Shown here: piece by piece, positions 35,601-43,317 of the stretch
Layout: the number at the start of each line of letters is the position of its first letter
Position numbering within the stretch: position 1 is the stretch's first letter
Translations under genes and position numbers: made by a program
Notes under the pieces: generated by a model
The model's database searches: none
The model's input: the letters and a program-made list of their open reading frames with translations, nothing else
What the model was told of the DNA's origin: nothing
From: Streptosporangium sp. NBC_01495
Lineage (GTDB): Bacteria > Actinomycetota > Actinomycetes > Streptosporangiales > Streptosporangiaceae
Direction: 5' to 3'
DNA length: 64,000 bases
Assembly (NCBI RefSeq): GCF_036250735.1
Contig: NZ_CP109430.1
Span: 4,712,001-4,776,000 of the forward strand

Positions 35601-35912
35601 CCGGGTGAGCTGCCGGTAGTCCACGAAGCAACCGTCGTCGGCGCGGAAGCCGACGTGGTCGCGGGTGATGTCGAGCCAGCCGCCCACGTCCTTGCGCAGC
35701 TCCGACAGCGCCAGCCGCAGGCTGCCCCTGGCGTTGGCGTCGGGACGCTCGCCCCACAGCAGCCCCGCGAGCTCGGCCCGCGAGCGCGCCCCCGGCGTGG
35801 TGGCGAGGTAGCAGAGGAGTGCCCGGGTCTTAGCGGAACGGATCCGCACCAGCCTTCCCCCGACAGCCAGCTCGGGCGTGCCGAGCAGCAGCAGGCTGAA
35901 GGAGTCTCCCAT
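32679..35912 (-). CDS. AfsR/SARP-family transcriptional activator with NTPase and TPR-like domains
   Basis: 1,077 residues from ATG 35912; the frame is open further upstream but that part runs through the divergent gene and is not coding. Domains: winged helix (about 1-95, IRSAKTRALLCYLATTPGAR), bacterial transcriptional activation domain (about 100-240, LWRGEFLDGLSFGDAPAFAG and ELDPYDEEAHRVLI), STAND NTPase (Walker A GPGGIGKT at 268-275; LLVLDNLEHLPSF as Walker B region), then a long helical repeat region. Such proteins activate secondary-metabolite or developmental genes. A 13-residue tandem repeat (287-322) is inserted just after the P-loop. No biosynthetic cluster is adjacent; the divergent secreted protein is a possible target. 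Confidence 0.9.
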   Translation of the reverse strand: MGDSFSLLLLGTPELAVGGRLVRIRSAKTRALLCYLATTPGARSRAELAGLLWGERPDANARGSLRLALSELRKDVGGWLDITRDHVGFRADDGCFVDYRQLTRDPTVAGALRLWRGEFLDGLSFGDAPAFAGWLECERRRARLVLRELLVRAGPAASEHVVRLARIVTELDPYDEEAHRVLIASLARAGNRAAALACYEELRLRLARELGVGPAPETRALRQDLTPRPATARRAALPVPGSELVGREPDIRRLRALLSRERLITLSGPGGIGKTRLAIAAAEAGDRDAASLSSTGTGKHDTASPSSVKPGEHDAASLSSADVAFVSFVGVRAEAAVTTLARRLGVDLSPPRPAAELLLAALAGRSTLLVLDNLEHLPSFDGVIAEILRVAPGLRVLATSRRRLNVPGQVIVSVEGLAESAAEALFVARALKARPGFDPEREAPLVAAICAATGGLPLAIELAAGLLRAVPCADLAERLGVDTGLLSTAGPAARSRHASMRTVFDTSWRLLDPARRAALAALSVFGGGCTLRAALEVAGTSPEVLVHLVDHSVLRLTPSGRYTLHPLIQQLAAAHLEDPGVRERHARHYAGLLDRHATALQDGSDAEVVRVLGAEMDNIRLAWRVSGQPRFLDHYWTLCLRLRLYEESVAIVREHLDRPPEDLRLRARLLRMAAVSSHQLARERAATRLARAALDTLGEPLPTTRTGLATALLTAATRQAAHRLLPVPRTDEAEAAQALTLLARLAYHQQDLPVMLVTSLRQLNAADRGTDPALRAESYANFAAIARLAGRHRIATRYGSLADQALSGIDHPDEAVHRARLARGIDLLHAGRFEDARRSFTEGRLRTIDPRVAENCAGMLAETALWQGEFAAAATGYAETEELAVARVGGDDIGRHWCLTGQAEALLRLDGVPVERIRELLAAARASHERRRTHAKEIGLRDSPASRTIQELRLLTIAARLDPARAPAALAEALTLAKRLPTVQPGMLECWTGLAELLRDAGQHRTVAPLLLGHLSRYAARNPGAAARIGWALALIMVALGGRRQARRAAEQAMATAERLTAPYDHRRAESLARTLG
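34954..35070. repeat. 39-bp tandem repeat inside the AfsR-like gene (three units)
   Basis: Units begin at 34954, 34993 and 35032, each opening with GAGGAG(A/G)GGG. In protein they give SLSSTGTGKHDTA, SPSSVKPGEHDAA and SLSSAD-type units (phase approximate). The first two are similar over the full length, the third mainly in its first half. The repeat inserts a flexible Ser-rich linker between Walker A and the next strand of the NTPase. Confidence 0.7.
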
Positions 35913-36080
35913 GCGAAGACAGTAGGCGCGTGCCTGCCGCCCGGCTATGTCAGAAGGCACGGAGATCGTGTGCCCTATGCCATTGACCTGTGATCTAACG
36001 ATGTGCTCACGCTGCGTCCGCGACTCTGATGCCGCGTTTCGCGACGGTCGCGAAACGTCAGCGTCTCCAGGAGGAGCAGC

Positions 36081-36563
36081 ATGCATTCTCGTAAGGTGAT
36101 CGCCGCACTCGCCCTGGCCGGAGGTCTGGTGGCGCCGATGGCGTTGGCCGCGACCCCGGCGGCCGCCATGGCAGGCTCGTGCCGCGTGGAACTGGAGGAC
36201 ATCGACGCCGGCAACGTGGCCGACCAGGACGGCCGGGACGAGCTCCGGTTCCTGGTCGATGGGAACCTGTTCCCCAGAATCAACGCCAACTACTTCGGCA
36301 TGAACGCCGGTGACGACGGGAATCCCGGCGACTTCGAAGACCCGACCTCGATCATCCTGAACACCCAGGACGTGGCCTTCGTCCTGCGCGAGACCGACGG
36401 CCCGGTCTGGGGACAGGGCGACCGGCTCGGCACGGTGACCGCCCTCGGCAGCACGTGCGCCGGGCTCGCCACGGGCGCCACCAGGACCATCACGAGGACC
36501 CTCACCGGAACCCAGCAGACGGCGTACTCGTACGTGGTCAGCCTTGAGATGACCGCTCTGTAA
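36081..36563 (+). CDS. Small secreted protein, unknown family
   Basis: 160 residues, with a CAGGAGGAGCAGC ribosome site. The signal peptide VIAALALAGGLVAPMALAA ends near AAMAGSC (about residue 32). The mature part is acidic and beta-rich (RVELEDIDAGNVADQDGRDE; TITRTLTGTQQTAYSY), with two cysteines that could form a disulfide. It is transcribed divergently from the AfsR-like activator across a 168-bp region. No domain was recognised. Confidence 0.7.
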   Translation: MHSRKVIAALALAGGLVAPMALAATPAAAMAGSCRVELEDIDAGNVADQDGRDELRFLVDGNLFPRINANYFGMNAGDDGNPGDFEDPTSIILNTQDVAFVLRETDGPVWGQGDRLGTVTALGSTCAGLATGATRTITRTLTGTQQTAYSYVVSLEMTAL

Positions 36564-36580
36564 CCGCCCTCGAAGCTGAG

Positions 36581-36609
36581 GCCGCGCTGCCACCGCGGGG
36601 CAGCGCGGC
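36581..36609 (+). terminator. Hairpin after the secreted-protein gene
   Basis: GCCGCGCTGCC ACCGCGG GGCAGCGCGGC gives a perfect 11-bp stem with a 7-base loop, 18 bp after the stop at 36563. No further gene follows until the 3' end of the convergent hydrolase at 36828. Confidence 0.65.
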
Positions 36610-36827
36610 AAGAGCATCGGCGGCGCCGCCGTCGACGAGGCCATGCTGTCGATGGCCCTGCACCTGCGCGGTCGGCGCGGTCGCTCTCACGCAGCGGCCG
36701 CCGGGCGGGTGGTGGCTCGGGTGGCGGCCGCGTCGCGCTGCATGCGCAGGTGAGCGCGGGCGGCTTGGTGGTCGGCGCGGCCGCGGTGGTCACGCGGGTA
36801 GCGGGCCCGGTCGGCGCCGCCTCGACC

Positions 36828-38169
36828 CTAGTCCGTGACACGTGGCACGGCGCGCATGTTGTAGAGGAAGCGCCCGTCCTGGAGGAAGGCGATCAGTGGG
36901 TGCAGCCCCTTGTCCGGCTCGACGCCGACGAAGCGGTTGTCGCCGACGTGGACGTAGCGGGCGGTCGTGCCACCCTCCCCGAACTGCGCCGCGAGGCCAT
37001 GCGGGATGTCGGTGATCTCCAGCCCGTCGGCGTCGGCCTTCACCTCGTAGGTGACCGGCGGTGCGGAGTAACTCCCGGCGTAGGTCTCCGGCCGGAACGG
37101 CGCCGGGGTGTCCGGCGGCAGCACCCGCGACGGCAGGCGAATCCCGGCCGCGGACGAGAGGATCTCCGCCAGCACCTCGTCGATGAAGGCCGAGGCGTGG
37201 CCGCCGTTCGCGTGGACGGCGAGCACCAGGCCGCGGTCGGGCACGATGCGCCAGGTCGTGGTCTGGCCCGGGGCGCTGCCGTCGTGGCCGACCACAAGCT
37301 TGCCGTCCCAGTCGAAGAGCATCAGCCCGAGGCCCCAGGCGGTCGTGTATCGCTCCCCCAGCCGCGGCAGCGTGACCTGCGGCCGGCACATCTCGGCGAA
37401 GGTTCCCGCGGGCAGCACCCGCGTCCCGTCGGCCGCCACGCCGTCGGCCAGCAGCATCCGCCCGAACCGCACGAGGTCGCGCGGCGCGGCGCTCGGCGTG
37501 GACCCAGCCGGCGCGTTCGACTGCGGCAGCTGCCTCCGGGGCGACACCCGCAGCGGCTCGCCGACGTGTCCGACCGCGGCCCGGAACATGATTGCTTCCT
37601 CGGCGTAGAGCGCCATGTGCCGCGCCCCGAGAGGCTCGATCAGCAGCTCCCGCATGGCGGCCTCCCACGTACGTTCGCGCAGCCTGGCGACGAGGGCACC
37701 GAGCGCGCAATAGCCGGCATTGCAGTACGAGAACAGCTCCCCCGGCCCGCTGACCTGCCGGGCGTTGCTACGTATGAACGCAACAAGCTTGGCCACCGCG
37801 TCCGGTGTCCTCGAACAGATCCCCGTCGAACCCACCGGTGTGCGACAGCAGTTGCCGCACGGTGATGCTCTCCGAGGCGGCGGCGTCCAGCACCCCGAAC
37901 TCGGGAAGATACTCTCGGACCGGCTCATCGAGATCGACCAGCCCTTCCCCGACAAGCTGCATCACCAGGGCGGTCGTCCAGACTTTGGTAACCGACCCGA
38001 TCTGGAACAGGCTGTCGGCGGTAGCCTCCACCCCGGTGTCCAGATTGATCACCCCGGTGGCCGCCTCAGCCAGCTGATCCCCCATCCCGACGGCCACCGC
38101 AGCCCCTGGCACCCCATGCCGCCCAGCGGCCCGATCGATCCATCCCTGAAGATCCGGAAGAAGCGTCAT
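36828..38169 (-). pseudogene. Serine hydrolase (class C beta-lactamase fold), frameshifted
   Basis: From ATG 38169 the first frame covers about 115 residues: GWIDRAAGRHGVPGAAVAVG, FQIGSVTKVWTTALVMQLV (SxxK = SVTK) and ITVRQLLSHTGGFDGDLF. Near 37805-37815 the reading must shift to another frame, which continues DAVAKLVAFIRSNARQVSG, FSYCNAGYCALG (YxN = YCN), LVVGHDGSAPGQT (HxG = HDG) and a C-terminal domain to the stop at 36828. All three catalytic motifs survive, so either the frameshift is recent or it is a sequencing error. If intact it would be a cytoplasmic penicillin-binding-like esterase or peptidase of about 445 residues. Confidence 0.75.
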
Positions 38170-38179
38170 ATCGAGGACC

Positions 38180-38500
38180 GTACCCGCGGACCCTCCTCCC
38201 CGAGGCCACTCTGGGGACGCCCCGCCCCTCGCCGCGGAGCACCCCGGCCACCGCGGCGAGGCGCTCCGCGGCGCCCGACGGGCCCGAGAGCGGGGCACCG
38301 TCGGGCCGCCAGGCGAGCGCGGCCTCGTTGTCGACCGTCAGCGGCGGCAACATGGCCCGGGCGCGGGCGGCTGCCGTCGGCAGATCGGTGAGGTCCAGGC
38401 GCCGGTCGGTGCACAGCTGCATCTCCCCATACGGCGTCATGTTGGTGTGGAACAGCGGTGTGAGCCCACGCCGGTCGATGTCGGTGAGGACGTCCTCCCA
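38180..38500 (-). other. Unidentified coding-like remnant
   Basis: The minus strand reads EWEDVLTDIDRRGLTPLFHT then NMTPYGEMQLCTDRRLDL and AAALAWRPDGAPLSG-like segments in one frame, then degenerates. Codon use looks real, but no start or family is evident. It borders a Tn3-transposase scrap on the other strand. Confidence 0.35.
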
Positions 38501-38509
38501 CTCCGGTCA

Positions 38510-38610
38510 GACCCGGCCTTCCGCAGGAAGATCTCCCGACAGTTGAACAAGAGGAAGAGCCTGCACGCACTGCGCCGGGACCTGCACTATGCCCGCAGGG
38601 CGGTGGACAT
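38510..38610 (+). pseudogene. Tn3-family transposase (TnpA) fragment
   Basis: Reads DPAFRRKISRQLNKRKSLHA then LRRDLHYARRA. (R)RxIxRQLNKGESLHALRRDLxxAHxG is a highly conserved stretch in the catalytic C-terminal third of Tn3 transposases. Only about 34 residues remain, and both sides change abruptly. Confidence 0.75.
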
Positions 38611-38614
38611 GTTC

Positions 38615-39631
38615 CTACGATCGCTCGAAGAGGCCGGCCGACCACCGGATCGGGCGGTTGGTGGACTGACCGACCATGGAGAGCTCCACGGTGATGGTGG
38701 TGGGCTCGGTCAGGTAGAGCTCGTTCATCGCCATCGGGAACTTGCCTGAGGTCCAGACACCGCAACTACTGATGGAGCCCCCGCTCTGACCGTTCGCCCT
38801 GAAGCTGAACCGCAGCCGCGTGGCCAGCTCGCCCGAGCAGAGCTGGTCGAGGGCGACCCTGCCCGCCTTACCGCCGACCTTGAAGGTGGCCGTGGTGTCC
38901 TGCGGCCAGAGGCCGCCTTTCGTTTCGGTGAGTTGCCACTTGCCTATCTTCTCGGGGATGTTTCGCAGTGGTTCGGGCGTGACCGGTCGTGCGGGCGGGG
39001 TCCACTCGTATACGCCCAGCACCCACGAGCCATGCGCGCGCGCCAGGGGGACGCACGGGCCACCCGGCTTCTCCTGAGTGCAGCCCTGACCGGTGGTCAC
39101 CGTGTTGAAAGTGACCGTCACCTCCGTGGCGCCTTCGGGGACATCCAGCGGCTGCAGCCGCAGCTCCCGATCACAGTTCATGAACGAGACCGGTATGCGC
39201 AGCCGAGACCCCTCGACCTCGATTCGCGGCGGGCTGTCGTCCGGCCCCACGCACATGCCGCCGACGTCCAGCGGCTTGCCGGTGTAGGGGACCTTGAGCG
39301 TGGCCTTGGCGTCCCCCGTCTTCTCGATCACGGTCCTGGCCACGAGCCGGTAGCCCGTGCCGTCCGCCGAGGTGAACCGCTCCGGCAGCACGGGCATGGG
39401 CCTGCCCGAGACCGTCATGGTGGTCTCGGGTCGCGGCGTGGCGGGCAGGAACGGCGCGGCCAGCGCCACCGCCGCAGCCACCACGGCCGTGCCCACCGCG
39501 CCCACCGCGATCCGCCTGCGCGCCCGGGTCCTTCGCACGCGGTCGCGTACCTGTTCGTCGCGCGACGGGTTCGGCGGCGGCAGCGGGTCGGCGTGCTCGC
39601 GCAGTACGTCGCGGAGATTCTCTACGGTCAC
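38615..39631 (-). CDS. Membrane-anchored partner of the SigE-family sigma factor
   Basis: 338 residues from GTG 39631, which overlaps the sigma stop (GTGA). The N-terminus is cytoplasmic and charged (VTVENLRDVLREHADPLPPP). One membrane span lies at about 42-65 (RRIAVGAVGTAVVAAAVAL). The rest is a large secreted domain with paired cysteines (GGMCVGPDD, SFMNCDREL, GQGCTQEK). This arrangement is usual for proteins encoded right after SigE-family sigma genes and suggests an anti-sigma or sensor role, though no zinc anti-sigma motif is present. The 3' end abuts Tn3 debris. Confidence 0.7.
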   Translation of the reverse strand: MTVENLRDVLREHADPLPPPNPSRDEQVRDRVRRTRARRRIAVGAVGTAVVAAAVALAAPFLPATPRPETTMTVSGRPMPVLPERFTSADGTGYRLVARTVIEKTGDAKATLKVPYTGKPLDVGGMCVGPDDSPPRIEVEGSRLRIPVSFMNCDRELRLQPLDVPEGATEVTVTFNTVTTGQGCTQEKPGGPCVPLARAHGSWVLGVYEWTPPARPVTPEPLRNIPEKIGKWQLTETKGGLWPQDTTATFKVGGKAGRVALDQLCSGELATRLRFSFRANGQSGGSISSCGVWTSGKFPMAMNELYLTEPTTITVELSMVGQSTNRPIRWSAGLFERS

Positions 39632-40110
39632 CTTTGCAGCTCCATAACCACCGACTCGTCGATTCTCAGCTTGGCCAGCGCCTTGGCCGTCTGGCTCTTG
39701 ACCGTCCCGGGATTGCAGCCGATGAGCTGGGCCACCTCGGCCACCGGGAGGTCCTCGTAGAAGCGCAGCACGATCACCGCGCGCTGCCGGGCGGGAAGTC
39801 GGCCCACCGCCTGCCAGAGCGTCGCCCGCTCGTCCGCCATCTGGTCGTGCACCGGCTTCTCCGGCAGGCCGTCGCTGGGCAGTTCCCGGCGCCACCGTCT
39901 GCGCCACCATGAGGTGTAGGTCGTGACGAGCACGCGCCGCACATACGCCTCCGGCTCGTCGATGCCCGGCCAGGCGAACCACGCCTTGGCCAGAGATTCC
40001 TGCAGGAGGTCCTCGGCTGTGGCCCAGTTGTGGGTGAGGAGGTACGCGAAGCGCAGGAGCCGGTCGGACCGCGTCACCACGAAGTCCTGAAATATCGCTC
40101 TATCGGCCAC
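39628..40110 (-). CDS. SigE-family ECF sigma factor
   Basis: 160 residues, the length of the actinobacterial SigE family (SigE of the Streptomyces type: region 2 and region 4 only). Seen are FQDFVVTRSDRLLRFAYLLT, NWATAEDLLQESLAKAW (region 2), WWRRRWRRELPSDGLPE in the linker, and LPARQRAVIVLRFYEDLPVA then EVAQLIGCNPGTVKSQTAKA (region 4). It is translated together with its membrane partner. The promoter must lie between 40111 and 40245. Confidence 0.9.
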   Translation of the reverse strand: MADRAIFQDFVVTRSDRLLRFAYLLTHNWATAEDLLQESLAKAWFAWPGIDEPEAYVRRVLVTTYTSWWRRRWRRELPSDGLPEKPVHDQMADERATLWQAVGRLPARQRAVIVLRFYEDLPVAEVAQLIGCNPGTVKSQTAKALAKLRIDESVVMELQR

Positions 40111-40245
40111 CTGGTTGCCTTCCGTTGGTCCGCTGACGGTACAGACGCATCGGTCACGGCGGCCGGTTGCCCGACGGTGGGGTGCAATCCAGGGAAATTC
40201 GGTGGCAGCCGTGCAAGCAGGACGACCTGCACAGTGTCCTCGTGT

Positions 40246-41682
40246 TCAGTCGGGCTGGCAGGGCCTGAAAAAGGTCTTGCCTGACACGAGGTAGCGAACA
40301 GCGTATTTGGCGCAACTGGTCTCCACCAATGACCCATGCACGTCATCATCGACGTATCCGAGGGTCCCGCCGATCGCCTGTTGCATCTCGCCGCCCCAGC
40401 GGGCCGGAGTATTCCATTCGAAGGTGTGCGCCACCAACTGGAGAGACCCGGGCCGACGCTTCTGCACCAAGGGCTGTGCCTGGTGCGGCCAGCCGGTGCA
40501 CTCGCTGTATCGGGGGCTCGTCGGCCCGGCCATCGGAAACTGGCGTACGAGGCGCTCATGGATCGCCCAGACCTGCTCGAAGTCTCGCGGCGTCATGTCC
40601 AAGTTGCAGGAGGTGGCCAGGCCCATCTTGGCGTTGTAACGCTCGCCGAACTCAGCCGACGGCCAACGCGTCGCGTTGGAGAAATCGGGGATTGCGTCGG
40701 TGACGGCCGACCGGTCACCTGCGGCGATGCCGGCGATCAGCCGTGCCGTGAGCGGCCAGATGTCGGAGGACTGGATGGCGAGGGCGGTGAAGTCGCCGCC
40801 GGTGATCTTGCCACCGTCGATCTCGAAGGGTTCACTTTGGAGTTTGTCGCGCAGGGCCAGAAGCCGTGATCGTACCTGTGCCGGTTGGTCGCCCAAGTGG
40901 TAGGCATCGTTGCGTCGGGCCAGCCAGGCGCTGTATGTGTGGAAGGACTGCTCCATTCCAGGGACCAGGTCCGCTCCGTTGCGCGAGAGCGTCGGGTCCG
41001 CCACGCTGTCCAGCAACATCCGATCCACCCGGTCGGCGAACATGGTGCGGAAGGTGGCGCCCAGAGCTGTGCCCCAGGACACGCCCAGGTAGCTGATGCG
41101 GGACTCGCCCAGCGCTGTTCTGATTCGGTCCATGTCGCGGGCGATGTTCTGGGTGGTGAGGGAGCGGGCGAACGTCGGGTCCTGGTTGCCGCACCGGCTG
41201 ATGGCCGCCCCGTGCGCCGCAGCCTCGCGGGCTGCCCGCTCCTTGTCGGACAGGTCCGGGTCGGGCGGAATCGATTCGGGCGAGTCGCAGGCAAAGCCGG
41301 TGCTCGAGCCGGTGCCACGCGGGTCGAAGCCGATCAGGTCGAAATGCTTGGCGAGTTCGGCGGCTCGGCTGCCGGCCAGATAGCTGGGTAGCTGTCGACC
41401 GCTCCAGCCCGGACCGCCCCAGTTCAGCAGGAGGACGCCCCGGCGTCGGTCCGGGTCCGCGGCCGGCAGCCGGCTTACGGCGATGCTCAGCGTACGACCG
41501 TCCGGTCGGGTGTGGTCGAGTGGCACGGTCAGCGTGCCGCACTCGACCACGGAATCCTCCGCGCACGGAGTCCACGCGATCGCGGCGGGAGCCGCGCTTG
41601 CCGAGGCCGCCTGCGCAGGTGGCGTGACGAGCAGAAGGGGGAGGAATGAGAGCAGGACAGTGATCGAAGCGGGTTTTCGCAT
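40246..41682 (-). CDS. Secreted S33-family alpha/beta hydrolase (tripeptidyl aminopeptidase type)
   Basis: 478 residues. The signal peptide SITVLLSFLPLLLVTPPAQA ends near residue 26. Canonical motifs are present: LLNWGGPGWSG (oxyanion hole), DLIGFDPRGTGSS, the nucleophile elbow LGVSWGTALG, and a TAP-like C-terminal domain. Such enzymes release tripeptides or dipeptides from N-termini of peptides outside the cell. It differs from the paralogue at 26180-27625 by keeping all standard motifs. It follows the sigma-factor operon tail to tail in position but is transcribed separately (same strand, upstream). Confidence 0.85.
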   Translation of the reverse strand: MRKPASITVLLSFLPLLLVTPPAQAASASAAPAAIAWTPCAEDSVVECGTLTVPLDHTRPDGRTLSIAVSRLPAADPDRRRGVLLLNWGGPGWSGRQLPSYLAGSRAAELAKHFDLIGFDPRGTGSSTGFACDSPESIPPDPDLSDKERAAREAAAHGAAISRCGNQDPTFARSLTTQNIARDMDRIRTALGESRISYLGVSWGTALGATFRTMFADRVDRMLLDSVADPTLSRNGADLVPGMEQSFHTYSAWLARRNDAYHLGDQPAQVRSRLLALRDKLQSEPFEIDGGKITGGDFTALAIQSSDIWPLTARLIAGIAAGDRSAVTDAIPDFSNATRWPSAEFGERYNAKMGLATSCNLDMTPRDFEQVWAIHERLVRQFPMAGPTSPRYSECTGWPHQAQPLVQKRRPGSLQLVAHTFEWNTPARWGGEMQQAIGGTLGYVDDDVHGSLVETSCAKYAVRYLVSGKTFFRPCQPD

Positions 41683-41779
41683 GAAGGTTCCTCATCGGTT
41701 CTGGGAGCAAGCCGTCCGGCAGGCTCCTGGATGATGGCCGCGACAGGTGAACACGGTCGGTTCCTGGACGTCGAGGCCG

Positions 41780-41945
41780 GATGGAAGATCGTGTCCCTGC
41801 TGGTGAGCCGTTGCGGCAGCACCGCGTTCTCGCGGGCGGTCAGGGGCGAGATCAGGTTGTCGGTCTGGAACGCGAAACCGATTCGGTCCCGGCAGAGGCC
41901 TTGCCGAGATCGTCGCCGGGCACGGTGACCGTACTGGTGTGACCG
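41780..41945 (-). pseudogene. ABC transporter ATPase fragment
   Basis: The minus strand reads TVTVPGDDLGKAS and then, in a neighbouring frame, DRIGFAFQTDNLISPLTARE then NAVLPQRLTSRDT. This is the Q-loop region of MacB/LolD-type ATPases (IGFxFQxxNLxxxLTAxENV). Walker A and B parts are absent. It sits upstream of a two-component system, where MacB-type exporters are often found. Confidence 0.55.
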
Positions 41946-42095
41946 CAGAGGTGGATGTCATGGTTTCATCGCACCGTACGGCCCCGCCCGCGGTCACTAC
42001 AGGTACGTCGAGGGCCGAGGTAGGCGAAAGCCCACTCGGAAGAGTCCGGGTTCCCTCACTGCCCGAAGATCCCGAAGTGCGTAGCGTTTTCAGGC

Positions 42096-43295
42096 ATGTA
42101 CCACTCTGCGGCACTGGCCGCGTTGCGAAACTCTCCTGTCCGGTTCTGGTTCACGCGCTGGCCCTGGACGTCTCTGGCGTATCTGGCGATCGGTGCCATG
42201 CTCTGGGTCTTCACCTTGATGGCCTTCGCGCTCATCGGCACCATCCCCTACTGGGCGCGCTGGATCGCCACCGTCGAGCGCCGCTGGGTGCGGCTGGCCG
42301 GGTTCCGGCCGATCCCCGGACGCCCGCCGGGAGCCGGGGTCCCCGACCTGCAGGAGCCGGTGCTGTGGCGTGAGATCGCGCTCGCGCTGGCGCACATGCT
42401 GATCGGCGCGTTCTCCTCCGTCGCCCTGATCACAGGCACCGCCATGGTCTTCGCGGCGATCGTGGCGGTGTTCGTGCTGGCGGGCGTGGATACGCCGCTG
42501 TTACCGAACCCCTCACAAGCGCCGTTCCTGGCGCTGGTGGGGCTGCTGATCGTGGTCGCCTCGCCGTACGCCGTGACGCTGGCGGCCTACGTACAGGGGG
42601 CGCTGGCCACGGCGTTGCTCTCGCCCCGAGTTGAGGAACTGCAGACGCAGGTGGCGTCGCTGGCCAGGGCCAACATCGCCGAGCTGGACCGGTTCGAGGG
42701 CGAGCGGCAGCGGATCGAACGCGACCTGCACGACGGCACCCAGCAGCACCTGGCCACCTCGGCGATGCGCCTGGGCATGCTCGAACTGGAGGTACGCGAG
42801 ACATTCCCGCCCGGGCCGGAGCAGGACTCGGCACTGGAGTCGCTGGAGGCGGTCCGGCGGGAGAACGAACTGGCGCTGGACACCTTGCGCGACGTCGTAC
42901 ACGGGCTGCGGCCGCGCACGCTGATCGACGACGGGCTCGGCGCCGCCCTGCGCGAACTGGCACGGCGCGTACCCATCAACACCACGGTCGACGCCGAGGG
43001 CGTCGGGCGCTTTGCCCTGCCGGTGGAGTCGTCGCTGTACTACATCGCCAGCGAGGCGGTCACCAACGCGATCAAGCACGCGACGCCGGACCACATTCAC
43101 ATCGAGCTGGCACAGTCACACGACAGGATCACGCTGACGGTGTCCGACAACGGCCTCGGCGGCGCGAACTCGGCGCACGGCACCGGGATGGTCGGCATGT
43201 ACGAGCGGACCGCCCTGCTGTCTGGCGAGCTCATCGTCGACAGCCCACCGGGCGGACCGACCGGGATCATCGCCGACATCCCGCGCCCGTACTGA
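42096..43295 (+). CDS. Sensor histidine kinase (HisKA_3 type)
   Basis: 399 residues. Four hydrophobic segments occur in the first 175 residues (AYLAIGAMLWVFTLMAFALI; LIGAFSSVALITGTAMVFAA). The phospho-acceptor block is GERQRIERDLHDGTQQHLAT (His in DLHDG), followed by LRDVVHGLRPRTL. The ATPase domain shows YYIASEAVTNAIKHA, VSDNGLGG and GTGMVGMYERTALLSG. The kinase appears intact, whereas the response regulator 22 bp downstream is frameshifted. No SD is clear before ATG 42096. Confidence 0.88.
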   Translation: MYHSAALAALRNSPVRFWFTRWPWTSLAYLAIGAMLWVFTLMAFALIGTIPYWARWIATVERRWVRLAGFRPIPGRPPGAGVPDLQEPVLWREIALALAHMLIGAFSSVALITGTAMVFAAIVAVFVLAGVDTPLLPNPSQAPFLALVGLLIVVASPYAVTLAAYVQGALATALLSPRVEELQTQVASLARANIAELDRFEGERQRIERDLHDGTQQHLATSAMRLGMLELEVRETFPPGPEQDSALESLEAVRRENELALDTLRDVVHGLRPRTLIDDGLGAALRELARRVPINTTVDAEGVGRFALPVESSLYYIASEAVTNAIKHATPDHIHIELAQSHDRITLTVSDNGLGGANSAHGTGMVGMYERTALLSGELIVDSPPGGPTGIIADIPRPY

Positions 43296-43317
43296 TCACA
43301 TGCCGCACAATGGCACC

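Noticed and set aside
35913..36644. Upstream extension of the AfsR-like gene by 244 codons
   Set aside because: The extension has no similarity, runs through the divergent secreted-protein gene, and ATG 35912 begins the winged-helix domain correctly.
38180..38500. Assigning the minus-strand remnant to Tn3 TnpA
   Set aside because: The TPYGEMQL stretch did not convincingly match a known TnpA segment, so it is left unidentified.
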